A program made the position numbers and the translations under genes. From Ophiobolus disseminans (taxonomy: Eukaryota > Ascomycota > Dothideomycetes > Pleosporales > Phaeosphaeriaceae): a DNA stretch of 64,000 nt. Positions 10,569-22,834 of the stretch are shown here, one piece after another. The stretch spans positions 248,001 to 312,000 of the forward strand of contig MU006247.1 of the NCBI GenBank assembly GCA_010093685.1, given 5' to 3'. Under the pieces are notes generated by a model, which saw nothing but the letters and a program-made list of their open reading frames with translations, was not told the DNA's origin and made no database searches. How positions within the stretch are numbered: the first letter of the stretch is position 1; every line of letters begins with the position of its first letter.

Positions 10569-11925
10569 ATGACTGAAGTCTCCTCTACCCGCCTCTACCT
10601 GGGCAACCTCCCTCGAAATGCCACCAAGGCCGAAGTCGAGGCCCACTTCCAGACTCACGGAACCGGCGAGATCACTGAGATCAAGCTCATGAACGGCTTC
10701 GGCTTCATTGAGTACAAGGACGCAATGGATGCGCGTGACGTCGTCCCTGGTGAGTCTCAACTGCAATGCAGCCTTGTCTTTCGTGAGCCGCGCTAACTTT
10801 CTTGTAGCCTTCCGTACGTAATAACACGCGACGTCGTCGCTTTATTGCGCTATGTCTAACGAACCCGTAGATGGCTCCGACTTCATGGGCGAGCGCCTGA
10901 TCGTCCAGTTCGCTCGCGGATCCCGCGCCCGCAACGAGAACTTCACGCCTAACGAGCGTGTTCCTCCGCGTCCACGTCGCACTCCGTTCCGGATGAGGAT
11001 AGCAAACCTTCCGGTGGAGACCAGCTGGCAGGTTAGATTCCCCGAGCATTGGATTTCCCCCGTTCCCTGTTAGAGCCTGGCACCCCAGTTCCTGGACCAG
11101 TAATGGCTTGTTCTTGCGTGCTCCCCGTTCCCCTCTTACTGGCTTTGGACTCGACTTAACCTCGATTGTATAGGATTTGAAAGATTTTGCCCGTCAGTCT
11201 GGATTGGACGTTGTCTACTCCGAAGTTGGCCGTGAGCGCGATGGCACCGGGTCAGTACACCTCACGTCTGCGTTGGTATTATTCACTAACTCATGTACAG
11301 CTTCGTCGAATACGAGACACAGGCCGATCTGAAGACGGCTGTGGAGAAGCTGGACCGCCGTGAGTTCAAGGGTCAGGAAGTCACCTGCACCCAGGACGTC
11401 TCCGACCCGCCCCCTCCTCCTCCCTTCAAGCCTAGGGCTCCCTACGGAGGCCCTGGTGGACCAGATGATCGAGGCCGTGATAGGTACCGCTCACGCTCCC
11501 CCATGAGCCGCCGCGGTGGCGGTGGCGGCGGTGGTGGATACCCGCCCGCCCCCTACGACGATTACTACGACCGCCGTGGTCCCCCTCGTGGCTACAGTCC
11601 TCGCCGCGATGACTACCGCCGACGCACACCGCCCCGCGAGTTCTATGACAGGCGTGATGGAGGAGGGTACGGACGTTCCCCACCGCGTGGTCGCATGGGA
11701 GGTCCCGATGAGTATGGTCCACCGCGCGCTCGTTACCCTGACGATCCTTACGATACCAGGGCCGGACCACTTCCTCGTCGCTACGAAGACCCCTACATGA
11801 ACGGTCATGGCCGCCCGTACGAGGCAGGCCGCCCACCGTCCCCTCGTGGAGCACGTCCCCGCAGTCCGGGAGGCCGTCCACCCTATGACGCCGCCGCCGA
11901 ACCATACCCCGCACGCCGCTACTAG
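10569..11925 (+). CDS. SR-type splicing factor with two RRMs
   Basis: The best model has five exons: 10569..10749, 10808..10813, 10871..11031, 11174..11250 and 11301..11925 (349 residues). RRM1 has RNP2 LYLGNL at 9-14 and RNP1 NGFGFIEY at 42-49. RRM2 spans about 103-180, with MRIANLPVE and GTGFVEYE. The tail is Arg/Gly/Pro/Tyr-rich with RS and SPR dipeptides. This is the architecture of fungal SR proteins such as fission yeast Srp2, which bind pre-mRNA and promote splice-site choice in the nucleus. The 6-nt exon (CCTTCC) joins DVVP to GSDF through Ala-Phe-His. Skipping it still keeps the frame but gives Asp instead, two residues fewer. Intron 3 is 142 nt, longer than its neighbours, a common site for regulated splicing in such genes. 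Confidence 0.9.
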
Positions 11926-12772
11926 TTCTAGCAATGAACCCTTCCTGAGCAGCAGCACAGCAGCAGCAGCACTCGCTCTTCATGAGTTGTCTTCATGTTC
12001 ACTTGAACATTCCTTCAAACCTTGCTAACCCGTCAGAGGGCGGCCTCACGCTCAGATGACAAGGACCGGCGCAGTTTGGAAGTCATGACGCTTGTGGTAA
12101 TGGGAAGGACTATCAGATTGTTACGTTGTTTCTGTTTACACCGGTCTCGGAAGGATGGATGATGTTTCTTATCATGATCGGGCCTGCGTGTACAAATCTT
12201 TCCTGCTGCGATTATTGGGGTATCTGGCAGCCTCGAGGGACACAGCCCTGTGTACCCTATCATGTAATTCTAGCCATATGGGTGGCCCTTCCTCTGCACT
12301 CCCAAAAGTTGTTCGAAATACACTGCGGTCTTCACGATTCTGCTTCTGTGTATTTTGAATGCATGTCATGTACATTAAAGTATATTATTGGTTACGAAAA
12401 AGAGGATTGCGTCTAGAACGAGAAGCTACTCGCTTCTATATCGCCTTCTCATTCCACAATGCAGGCGCATGAAGGGACAGGTCTCAATGCTGCTACTATT
12501 ACCATGGAATGTATTTGGCCGCCTTTTGCCAGCTCAAGAGGACGTTTTCAGCCCGCACCTCAAATACGTGGCAGGTTCCTCGTTACCTGGTGGCGTCCAA
12601 ACCCTTGAAGCTAATATCACGTGACTTCAGCTGAAAACCCGACCCCCTCGTGGATACAACAAGGCTGCTAATGGCCCCTCCTTCGGTCCTCAAAATTTGC
12701 CTTGCGCAGAGTGCCTTCTAGGTGTTCAACCCCAAGGAGTGCGTCTGTGGTGGCACAATTGAATCTTGAAGC
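11926..12772. other. 3' region of SR gene and promoter of NLR gene
   Basis: No gene supported. AT-rich stretches near 12350-12390 are compatible with a 3' end. Short frames lack motifs. Confidence 0.4.
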
Positions 12773-15700
12773 ATGGCGACAACTAAGGCCGAATCCTCAA
12801 CTCGACTTCGGCACCGTCTCAAAGACCGGCTGACCAAACCCTTTTCTAACAATGCGACTTCGAGAAAGGGCCGCAACGAGCCAGCTAAGGCTAAGGGAGA
12901 TTCCGCCGTTACGTCGGACTTGCTAGAGACACCCAAGACAGCGGCAGTTCCTGCTAACTCTCCTGCGGAGCCTCAAGACGTACCGACGCCTCAACCTCCA
13001 CATCAACGTCTAACTATCTCGACCCATGAAGCGGTTCACCCCACGCAAGCTGTTGCTCCGCAAGTCCTACGTGGGCTAGTCGCAAGACTGCGCTGTTGCC
13101 CTCGAGGGTCGCTGCCAAGAGATCCACTCGAGTCCAGCTCGTCTGACGGAGAGGACGGCACAAGATGCCTTGAAGGCACTCGCACTGGCCTGCTCAAAGA
13201 GATTGCCGACTGGGTAGACGACCATGGCGGTGCCCAACTCCTCTGGCTCACGGACGAGCCTGGAACTGGCAAATCCACCGTCGTACGAACCGTCGCGCAC
13301 GCTCTGAGAAATAAAGGACAGCTCGCCGGGGCGTTCTTCTTCCGCGAGAAACAGCCTCAGCCGTTAAGTTCGAGGATTCGCTGCTGCTCACGCGGTCGTG
13401 CAGACTGTAGCAATGGCGACGGCATCCGTGGCTTCTTCCCCAGCATCGCTATGCAGCTCGCCCGTGCGGTGCCGGGGTACGCCGACGCGCTGACTAAGGC
13501 GCTCGTCGAGGCTCAAATTGGGCGGGCGGAAGAAGTGAAATCAGTGAAATCGCGGCCGCCTGTGAATGTCGTGGCAGAGATGACGCTGGAGAAGCAGTTC
13601 GAATGTCTCATCCTGCAGCCGCTCGTGAGGCTAGCTGCTTTCGCCAAGACGTTGATGCCACCAGTATTCACGAATCTTATCTTCGTGATCGATGGTCTCG
13701 ATGAGTGCGAAGAGGACTGGCATGCAAGAGTTATTCTCCGCCTCATGCTGCTGAGGTCACCCAGGGAGAGGACTGCACCATTCAAACTACGCATTTTCGC
13801 TACTAGTCGACCTGAAATGTTCAACCAGCTGGGCATGTCTGCTTTGGTCGGTAAGCCAAATACTTGGGATCAGATCAGCCTACCACATGTCACTTTGCCC
13901 AACGCCGATGAATCCCGCCGTGACATTTCCGCATGCCTGCGCCATCATCTGGACATGGCGCTGAGCAGCCAGCAGCAAAGCCAGAGTCCGTCGGCAAAGT
14001 CCTCTGGTCGCAAACTCGGCGACGAAACGCTCGAACGCATCTCCGCAGCCGTCACCCCTTCTTTCTACGTGGCTTCCGTGGTGCTACGCTTCGTGACTGC
14101 TTCAGGGGCCGACCAGGAAGATCTCGTGGCTCGCCTGCTAGCAGACATCGGTCCAGATCCTACGCCTGGTGCACAAGCATACAAAGTCCTGAGCTCGATT
14201 TTCGACCATACTGTGCTCGGCGATGCTTCAAGCAAAGATGCAGAAGAACGCCGGAGAAGAATGCACACTTTCAAACAGACTATTGGACCGCTCATTCTTC
14301 TCCGCACAAACCTCACCCCAGATTCCCTATCAGTACTTCTCGATGTCCCAATGCAAGATATCATCAGTGTGCTCGACGCCATCTCAGCACCATTTCTAGC
14401 ATCCCCCGAAGACAAACCTTACGCCAGTGATACGTGTATCAAGTTTCGAAACCATGTCTGTTTCCAGGCCTACATCTTCAATCGCCCGGGTGACAGCGCG
14501 ATAGGCTCCCACACCAGTTCATTCTACGTGAACAAGCTAGAATCGCACCTTCTCCTAGCCACGAAATGTTTTAACCTCCTTTCTGGTCCGGGAAACTGGT
14601 TCATGACCGAGGAATTTCTCCCAAGTGAAAACAAAAGAGGCGAAAGCGCCAGTCCATCGGGAGTACCAGCACACATACAGTACGCGTGTCAATTCTGGGT
14701 GCATCATCTCGAGCAGAGCCAGGTCGAAGACGGCTCCGGAAAGACGGGTGAAGCTATGATAGAGCTTCAAGACGTGTATGAATTCATGCGGGAGCATACA
14801 TTGCACTGGGTCGAGGTGCTTGCGGTACTGGGTGAGGTAGACAAAGTGATTCCACTTGTTAGCGTATTGAGAGGTATTTACTGCGTAAGTAACTTTCTTT
14901 CTTCGACGTATCTACGCATGCCATCAGAGACTTTTTATTAAATCTATTGTTGCTGACCCAGAAGTACAGTCAACAGTCAAGAGGGCAAATGATAATGTAC
15001 ATGATCAAGACAAGACGAACGTTCGAGTACAGCTACTGGAGTTATTGGATGAAACGAAGCGCCTCATCCACCACTTCGGAGCAGCTATTCGCGATTCGCC
15101 CTCCCAGCTATACATCTCGGCTTATATGTTCGCGCCTGAGAACAGCATCCTCAGACGCATATTCCACCGGAAAACAGTGCCCCCTTCAGTAATACGCAGA
15201 TATCCCTGCCCGCCGAAAAACTGGAATGCGCACCTCAAGACGTTGGTTGGACATACGGGCAAGGTCAACTCGGTTTCCTATTCAGTCGATGGCAAGCAGC
15301 TAGTTACGGGGTCGAACGACAGCACTGTACGACTGTGGGACGCTGAGACAGGTCAGCACCTCGAAACGCTCGAATTCGAGCCGGACAGTACACAGTCTAT
15401 CAACGATGCCGTCTTTCGCCCTAGCTCCAGCGGGGGAGGTGGCGGCGACATAGCGGTAACAACAAGTCGCCCATCAGTGCGCGTGTTAAACCCGGCGCAG
15501 CTAGGCCCCTGCCGGCTGTCGCTCGAGGGCCACCGCCGGGTCGAGATCCACGCGGTGGATTACTCGCCCGACGGGCGGTATCTGGCGTCAACGGCGGGTG
15601 CGCAGATCCGCATCTGGGATGTCGCCACGGGACTGACCGTCCACGTGTTGGGCGAGGGAGACGGACCTAAGTACAGCTACAGCAGTGAACCGAAGAGCAC

Positions 15701-18416
15701 ACTCAAGTTGGCGTGGTCGCCCGATAGCCGCATGCTAGCGTCGGTTGACTGGTACGAAAGCACAATCTGCCTTTGGGACGCGGCTACGGGGCGCGCGCTC
15801 GAACTGACAGATGCCGCCGCCCTTTTCCGCCAGGCGAGGTCGCAGCACGCGACTGTGGCGTTCTCGCCAGTTGTCGCCGTCCTGCCCTCGGTTGCAGGCT
15901 CTCCCACCGTCGCAGGCAGTACCAGCGACGCCGTCACTAGTGCCCGCTTCTCCACAGGTTCTCATGACGGGATTGCCCGGATCTGGGACGTCGACCAGAC
16001 CACTGGGACGTTGGCGCTGATGCTATCACTAGATCATCGCAGCCGGGGCGGGTACCGCTCGACCGTGGAGTCAGTACACTTCTCGGTGGACGGCAAGCGG
16101 TTGGTGACACACAGTAGTGGCTGGGTGAGCGATGGAGGGTTCGTCACGGTTTGGGACCTCGAGAACTCGACGCGGATCCACGTGCTCCAGGCGAGCGAAG
16201 AAGACGATAACCTCTACTACTCGGAGCACATCTCTCGACCCAGATACGGCCCCGCCGCCTTCTCCCCGGATGGAAACCTAATTATAGTGGCGACTAACAA
16301 CTGCATCGCCGCGTACAGCGCTACTGCCACTGTTGCTACTAAGAGCAAGGGCGAGGGTAAGGGCGAAGGCAGCACCCCAGAGAAGCTCTACACCCTTACC
16401 GTCGACCACTTCAGCAGCTACGGCATATACTACATTGCCATATCCCCAGATAGCAAGCTACTCGCGTACGCGGAGACGCATGGTCATGTCCGAGTATGGG
16501 ACCTGGAGACCCGGACGACGCATGTCTTCAAAAGCGATATTAAAGCTGATCGCGCGTTCTGCGGCATCTCTTTCTCTCCCGACAGCAAGCGAGTGGCCTC
16601 AGGGGCTAAAGACGGCACCGTGCTAGAGTGGGACGTTGCCGTGTTAGGTACCGGCGGCTGCGCCAGTCCGCCCGTCGCAAGGTTCGAGGCGCATAAGGGT
16701 AGCGTTTACGCCGCGGCGTGGTCGACCGACGGTGCGCTGCTAGCCACTGCCTCTGAAGACAAGACGGTCCGCCTGTGGGACGCAGAAACGGGGCGCACGA
16801 TTCGCGTTATCAGGGGCCACCATGGGAGTGTCTGGTCGCTAGCGTTCGTCCCTGTCAGAAATGAGATCGTGTCGTGCTCAGCAGACGGCACCCTTCGGAA
16901 TTGGTCAGTGGCAACGGGCAATCTCTTGCAGAAGGTTAGCTCTAGGCTCGGCGGCGGCAGCGGCGATGACGATGGCGAGGGCAGCGACAGCAACAAGGAC
17001 GACAGCGACGACAATGACGATGATGCCAGGTACCGCAAGGCCGAAAAGACCAAACACGTCTCCATGTCCTCTCTGGCTGTGTCTTGGGCTGGGCGGCACA
17101 TGGCGTCGGGATCCGACGACGGCACCATCGCGCTGTGGGATGTCGAGGGTGCAGCAGAGCCCAGGCACATCCTACAGGAACACACCAGCGACGTCAGGTC
17201 GCTCTCATTCTCTCCCAATGGCGCGTTACTTGCTTCTGGTTCGTCCGATATGAAGATCTGTTTGTGGAAAGCGGAGAGCGGTGCTGCAGTACGCACTATC
17301 GCCGTGGGCGACCCGATCCGTGCTCTGGCCTTCTCCCCGGATGGACAGACGCTGGTTTCAGCACACGCGAACCATACCGCCCAGATGTGGGATGTACAAG
17401 CGCTTCTTGCCGACTCTAACGTGGAAGATAGCCTCGATCGCGAAACTAAGCCGTTGGTAAAAAGTCTTTCCTTTTCTCCAAACGGGAAGCGCCTCGCTGT
17501 TGCGTTGAGCGACAACAGGGTGAGGATACTCGATGTGAACACCGAGGCCGAATTGTGCACGCTCCAAGGGCACAGCGGGGATGTGAACTCGGCGGTCTTC
17601 TTTCCAACCGGTACAGTACTGGCGACAGCCTCTGACGATATGACGATTAAGCTTTGGAGTCTCTTGAACATTATAGGAGGAGCAGCAGAGCCACTGTGCA
17701 CACTGGAAGGCCATACTAGCTGGGTTCGGGCCACCGCGTTCTCGCCTGATGGCCACCGGCTGGCTTCGGGTTCGGACGACAAGACAGTCCGTCTATGGGA
17801 TGTCCTCACGGGCGAGCTGCTTCACACCTTCCAAGGCCACAGTGACTGGGTCGGCGCCTTAACCTTCTCCGCCTCCGGTTCCCCTGCCCCGCCGCTGCTC
17901 GCCTCCGGTTCTGACGACGGCACTGTCCGGCTCTGGGACTTTGAGGACGGAGGAGAGGCGGTGCTAGTTCTCAAGGGACACGATGGCTGGGTCAGGGCAG
18001 TCGCGTTCTCTGCTGACGGTAAGCGGCTAGCTTCGGCATCTTCTGACCGGACGGTGAGGGTGTGGGACGTGGAAACAGGAGCTGTCACACACGTGTTCTC
18101 TGTTGACGTAGTGGCTCAGTGGATACAGTTTTCTGGAGATGGTCAACGCATCGAGACAGATGGCGGGGCGTTTGTCCTTGGCAACGCGGAGAAAGGATCG
18201 CTACCAAACGACAGGGGCATCAGTGACGTCCAAACTGGCTTAGAGCCAACGGTACCTGTTTTTGTCAAGGAGGAATGGATCTACCTCGGGGACAAGAGGG
18301 TGGTCTCACTGCCACCAGAGTACACGGCTTTTTGTTCGGCGCATAGCGTTGACGGCGTTCTTGCTCTTGGCCATGACTCTGGCACAGTCTCTTTCTTTGA
18401 GTTTGGCTTGGCATAA
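12773..18416 (+). CDS. NACHT-WD40 (NWD) NLR-like protein
   Basis: Exons 12773..14884 and 14970..18416 join in phase 0 and encode 1,852 residues. The first 100 residues are basic and Ser/Pro-rich, with no HET, PNP or HeLo effector domain that I recognise. The NACHT NTPase has a P-loop at 161-169 (DEPGTGKST) and a Walker B near 303-310 (FVIDGLDE). The first Gly of the usual GxxxxGK is Asp. About 19 WD40 units follow from about residue 790, with blades ending RLWD or similar. An acidic Asp/Ser insert interrupts the array near 16960-17030. The C-terminus has the FVKEEW...LPPEY...LGHDSGTVSFFEF end familiar from fungal NWD proteins. Family members such as HET-E and HET-D act in allorecognition and cell death. 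The sensing role here is inferred from architecture alone. It is convergent with the ankyrin gene at 18896. Confidence 0.9.
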
Positions 18417-18895
18417 GATGTCATGGTGCGGGCTAGTCTACAGTAAACGTCGTTGGGGCCAGGCCAGCACATGTCGACTAAGGTCTTGCTGCAGTGATGG
18501 AGAGTCGCCGCAATACACACCAGCGCGGCGCTGACAAGAGTGAGAGCATCATTTCCCGACGCAGTATTAACGACAGCGGGTGTACGCGAGGTCTAGGATA
18601 CAGGTGTCTGGGGCTTACGTTGCGAGGGGGTGGCAGGCGCGATCTGATGTGGTGGTGGATTGCGAGCCGTGCGAGCTTAACTAAGCACGTAGGTCCGAGC
18701 GGATCAGCTAGCGGCTTAGTCATGCACGCGTCCGAGCTGGCGTCCGCTGGACGTCTTCCCCATCTTCCGTGCATTACACACATTCTTTCGAACACCAGTA
18801 CATCAGAAATCTAAGCGATAGCACGAGAAGGCATTCAACGTAGGCTAGTATAAGGTATAAGTCAATTAATCATGGGAGGCAGCGATGAAATGGAG
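18417..18895. other. convergent intergenic spacer
   Basis: 479 bp between the 3' ends of the NWD gene and the ankyrin gene. It should hold both terminators. No gene seen. Confidence 0.45.
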
Positions 18896-21800
18896 CTACT
18901 CAGAGTCAAAGTCCGAGCCCCCATAGCGCCCAAATCCGCGATGCTGTGACCGTTGTGGCTTCCTGCCGATGAACTCCGTTTCATCTGCTCCATTTTCCAG
19001 CAGCAGCTTGGCTGCCTCAGTGTGCCTGTTCCATCCAGCCCATGAGAGTGCTGTCCGACGCTTTTTGTCCTCCGCCTCGACCTCCGCGCCGCCCTTCTCT
19101 ATCAGCGCCAGGATGACCTCGACGTTACCGTCCACCGCGGCCAACAGCAGCGGCGTCATGCCCTTGCTGTCCCGCGCCTCCACGTCGGCCCCAGCCGCTA
19201 TCAGCATCTCGACTATCGCCGCTCCATGCCCGCCCTTAGTAGCTAGGACCAGCGCTGTGCCCTTGGTCTTGCCATCACGTCCAAGGTCTGGATCGGCACC
19301 CGCGTCGAGGAGCTGCTTGACTAACTCAGTCCGGGCTGTAGCTGTAGCGTCGTCGGAGTCGGAATGCACATGCTTCTCCAGCACAGCCTTGCACAGCGCT
19401 GTCGACCCTTCATAGGTAACGGCATTGCAGTCGGCCCCAGCCGCGAGCAGGGTCCGCGCGACTGCTGCGCCGTCGTTGCTGCTGTTTGAGCGGCCCTCGT
19501 GGACCTGGGCGGCGTGGATGAGCGGCGTCCATCCTGACTCGTCCTGCACGTTGATCAGGTGGCCCAAACTGCCACTCCCGCTGCCGTTATCATTTGGTGC
19601 GACGAGAAGCTCGATGACACTGGCATGTCCCTTGCCCGCTGCAAGGAACAATGCACGCTGCCAATCACTAGTTGCGGGCTGCTCAGGAGCTAGACACCCT
19701 GCGCCCTGATTGAGGAGCATCCGGACAATGGGGGCGTTGCCCAACTGAGCTGCTTCTAAAAGCGGTGCTTTGTAGTAACTCGAACGGTGGCCCGGTGCAC
19801 GCTCCGGGCTGGCTCCCTTGCTGAGGAGTATCTTTGCTACCGCCTCATTGCTCTTCTCGGTCGCTTTCTCGAGCGCTAGATCCAGGTCGCGAGCCCCAGC
19901 GACTAGAAGCCGCCGCACCACTGCCTCGCTGTCACTCTTAGCGGCCTCGCAGAGAGGCGTGTGGTTCGAGTCATAGACCGACGAGTTGGGGTCGGCCCCG
20001 CCACCGAGGAGCAACTCCACGACACCAAGGTGGCCACCCTTCGCGGCAACGGCCAGCGGCGCCGTCCATGCGTCGCTAGACTCGGCACTGGCGCCGTGCT
20101 TGAGCAAGATGTCAACGACGCCCACGTGGCCGTTCTCCGCGGCCCGACTGAGCGCCTTCATGTTTCCGCTCGACCACCCCTCAGTGGCATCGATGTCAGC
20201 ACCGCGGGCCAGCAACATTTCCACTATCGTCGTGTGTCCATTCCCCGCCGCAATGCCCAAGGGCCGGACAGACTCTTTATTCTCCGCCTCTAGTAGCGTT
20301 TTCTTTCTGCTGTCCCTGCTATGGTCGTCGTCCTCAATCTCCTCTCTTGTCTCATCTCCGTCGTCATCACTTTTGGCATCTCCAACCTCCATTCGCTCTC
20401 CACTACTGCTGTGGCCCCTTTTTTTGTCGCCCAGATCTGCGGCATAATCGAGCAGCAGATCCGCCACTTCCAAGTGACCGCCTTGCGCGGCCTTGTGCAG
20501 CGGCGTATTCTTTTCGTACTCGTCCACAGCCCAGACATCTGACACCTTGCAATGCTTCAGCAGCTGAGCCACGATAGCGGCGTGCCCGTTCGCGGCTGCC
20601 TCCCACAGCGGCGTCTTACGGTTACTGTCCGCTAACGAAGCACTGGCACCATTTGTAAGGAGTAGCTCGACAACGGCCGCGTGACCCTCCTTCGAAGCCA
20701 TGAGAAGTGGAGTCCGCTGGCTTGAATCCCGCGAGTTGACCGCGAACTTAGACGCCGACGGAAACATTGTCGACGATGGCCACGGCGAAAGCGTCGCTGG
20801 AAGCAGCAACAGCCTCCGCACAGCTTCGACATGCCCAATTTGCGCGGCCCACGAGAGCTCACTGCGGCCCTCCCAGTACGTGAGGCGGTCGAGCTCGTAG
20901 CCCCATTTGTCCTTGGCCGACGTCGGGAGCGGCACGGCCCGCTGGGCACAGACGTCGTCGACAGCGCGCTCGACTAGGATGCGCGCTATGTTCCAGTGGC
21001 GTTTGGCGACGGCCTCGCGGAGCGGGGTGTGCTTATACCGGTCGCCGTCGCTCGAGGAGCTGCGACCGGTACGCATCTCAAAGAGGTGCAGCTCCGCGCC
21101 GTGTTCCAACAGCAACTCGACCGCTTCTATGTTGCCTTTGCCTGCCGCCCACGCAAGGGGTGTTTCGCCGCCAGTGCCAGCAGCCTCAACAGCCGCGCCC
21201 CGGGCCAACAGCCGCGCCACGATGCCAGTATGGTTGTTCCGCGCGGCCCAGCCCAGCGGGGTCAGACCAGACCCCCAGTCGTGCGTCTTGTTCTTGTCAT
21301 GCCAGGCTTTCCACTTGTCCTGGTACTCGAGGTTGATGCTCTTTGCGGTCAACAGCGCAGTTACAACAGCCTCATAGCCACTTGCCGCCGCCCATATCAG
21401 GGGATGCTGTCCGTCCTTGTCGCCCGGCGTGTTGGGGTCAATGCCGTCCTCGAGCAGGGCCTGCACCAGCGGCGCCATAGCATCGCCGCCGTCGCTGTGT
21501 TTGAGCGCCCACCAGAACAATGACTCGCGCTCGCTCCTTTGGAACGGGTCCTGGTGGATTGCTTCGCTCAGCAGCTGCACCAGCGCGTCGTGCCCAGCGT
21601 AGGCTGCTAGCGAGAGCGCTGTCTCGCCGTCCTCGTCCTCGAGTTCCGCATCCGCCTTACCGCCACCCTCTTCCTTGCGAAGGAGCAGCCGCACGACCTT
21701 GTCGTAGCCCCGGGCCGCCGCTTCGATCAAGGGGGTACGCCCAACCGCGTTCTGGTTGTCCGCATCCGCACCGTGTTTCAAAAGTAGCATCGTGACGGCA

Positions 21801-22834
21801 ACGCACCCTGCCGTCGCCGCCATCTCGAGCGCTGTGCGCCCTCTCTGGTCCTGTGCGTTGAGGTTGAGCCCGTGCCGCACAAAGATGGGTAGGATCTCCT
21901 CCCCGCGGGCGTGGCTACGTGCCCAGTATAAAGCTGTAAATTTGCTTACATACTCGGGGTTCTCGACCCTCTCGGCCTCGTCCACCCGCTCCTCCACCCA
22001 CTGGAACAACCGCAGCACCACGAGCCTATGCCCACCTGCGGCGGCCCAAGCTAGGGGCCGCGCGCCGTGGATGTCCTCTAAGTCCATAACCGCCCCTCCC
22101 TGCGCAAGTAGCACCCGAACTACGCCCTCGTGCCCGTTGCCTGCCGCCCAAGAGAGCGGCGACCGGCCCTGTGCGCACGGCGAATTCACGTAACCAGCAT
22201 CAGCGGTGATGGGAGCAGCAGAGTCGCCACTATCGCCTTCTCTGCCACTGCCATCGTCGTTGGCGATGCGTGCACTGCCTTTGGTACGCATATGGTGGTC
22301 CAGCAGCAGCCCTGCAGTAGTCACGTGGCCGTTGGCCGCTGCCCACGTGAGCGGAGTGCGACCGCGCGAGTCCTCAGTCACCAGGCTGGCGCCACGTTCG
22401 AGCAAACCCGACACCGCCGCTCCATGCCCCTCGCCTGCGGCCCATGATAGCGCCGTTCGGCCCGTGCCATCTGGCGCGTCAATTAGTGCTGCAGGGTCGG
22501 GCGCACGATTTAGCAGACTCGCGATGGCTGGTGCGCATCCCTCGCGGGCCGCCCATGGCAGCGTGAAGCCGCAGGCGTCGAAGGCCAAAAGATCGTCTGC
22601 GAGCTGTGGCGTCTGGAGTAGGGCTTGTAGGGCGCTGTTGCTGTCGCTACTGACATCGTCGGCGGCGGTGGCATGTTTAGTTTCTCTCGCGTGCCGCTCT
22701 GCTTCCTTCCGGTCGTGCTGCTTTATGAGTTCTTCTATCTTAAGCCTGTATGGTTTCGGTGACTTGTTCCGTTTCCGCTCTTTTTTTCGCCGCCTACCCC
22801 ATCGATCGTCGCCGGAATCTTCAGAGTCTGACAT
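18896..22834 (-). CDS. giant ankyrin-repeat protein
   Basis: A single exon of 1,312 residues. Residues 1-65 are charged and strongly basic (RRRKKERKRNK), with a nuclear-localisation look. The rest is an array of about 30 ankyrin units by eye, each around TPL.WAA..GH..VV.LLL..GA. Units are diverged from each other, so this is an old array and not a recent expansion. An acidic insert (SDDDGDETREEIEDDDHS) interrupts the array near 20300-20400. No kinase, NACHT, PNP or membrane domain is visible. I chose the Met at 22834 because the 64 in-frame residues upstream look untranslated. Such proteins are scaffolds; the partner is unknown. It is convergent with the NWD gene and divergent from the CorA-like gene, sharing a 553-bp promoter region with the latter. 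Confidence 0.85.
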   Translation of the reverse strand: MSDSEDSGDDRWGRRRKKERKRNKSPKPYRLKIEELIKQHDRKEAERHARETKHATAADDVSSDSNSALQALLQTPQLADDLLAFDACGFTLPWAAREGCAPAIASLLNRAPDPAALIDAPDGTGRTALSWAAGEGHGAAVSGLLERGASLVTEDSRGRTPLTWAAANGHVTTAGLLLDHHMRTKGSARIANDDGSGREGDSGDSAAPITADAGYVNSPCAQGRSPLSWAAGNGHEGVVRVLLAQGGAVMDLEDIHGARPLAWAAAGGHRLVVLRLFQWVEERVDEAERVENPEYVSKFTALYWARSHARGEEILPIFVRHGLNLNAQDQRGRTALEMAATAGCVAVTMLLLKHGADADNQNAVGRTPLIEAAARGYDKVVRLLLRKEEGGGKADAELEDEDGETALSLAAYAGHDALVQLLSEAIHQDPFQRSERESLFWWALKHSDGGDAMAPLVQALLEDGIDPNTPGDKDGQHPLIWAAASGYEAVVTALLTAKSINLEYQDKWKAWHDKNKTHDWGSGLTPLGWAARNNHTGIVARLLARGAAVEAAGTGGETPLAWAAGKGNIEAVELLLEHGAELHLFEMRTGRSSSSDGDRYKHTPLREAVAKRHWNIARILVERAVDDVCAQRAVPLPTSAKDKWGYELDRLTYWEGRSELSWAAQIGHVEAVRRLLLLPATLSPWPSSTMFPSASKFAVNSRDSSQRTPLLMASKEGHAAVVELLLTNGASASLADSNRKTPLWEAAANGHAAIVAQLLKHCKVSDVWAVDEYEKNTPLHKAAQGGHLEVADLLLDYAADLGDKKRGHSSSGERMEVGDAKSDDDGDETREEIEDDDHSRDSRKKTLLEAENKESVRPLGIAAGNGHTTIVEMLLARGADIDATEGWSSGNMKALSRAAENGHVGVVDILLKHGASAESSDAWTAPLAVAAKGGHLGVVELLLGGGADPNSSVYDSNHTPLCEAAKSDSEAVVRRLLVAGARDLDLALEKATEKSNEAVAKILLSKGASPERAPGHRSSYYKAPLLEAAQLGNAPIVRMLLNQGAGCLAPEQPATSDWQRALFLAAGKGHASVIELLVAPNDNGSGSGSLGHLINVQDESGWTPLIHAAQVHEGRSNSSNDGAAVARTLLAAGADCNAVTYEGSTALCKAVLEKHVHSDSDDATATARTELVKQLLDAGADPDLGRDGKTKGTALVLATKGGHGAAIVEMLIAAGADVEARDSKGMTPLLLAAVDGNVEVILALIEKGGAEVEAEDKKRRTALSWAGWNRHTEAAKLLLENGADETEFIGRKPQRSQHRGFGRYGGSDFDSE

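Noticed and set aside
16706..17809. Long open frame antisense to the WD40 array
   Set aside because: It is a shadow of the repetitive WD40 codons; the residue mix is Ser/Arg/Ala-rich without motifs.
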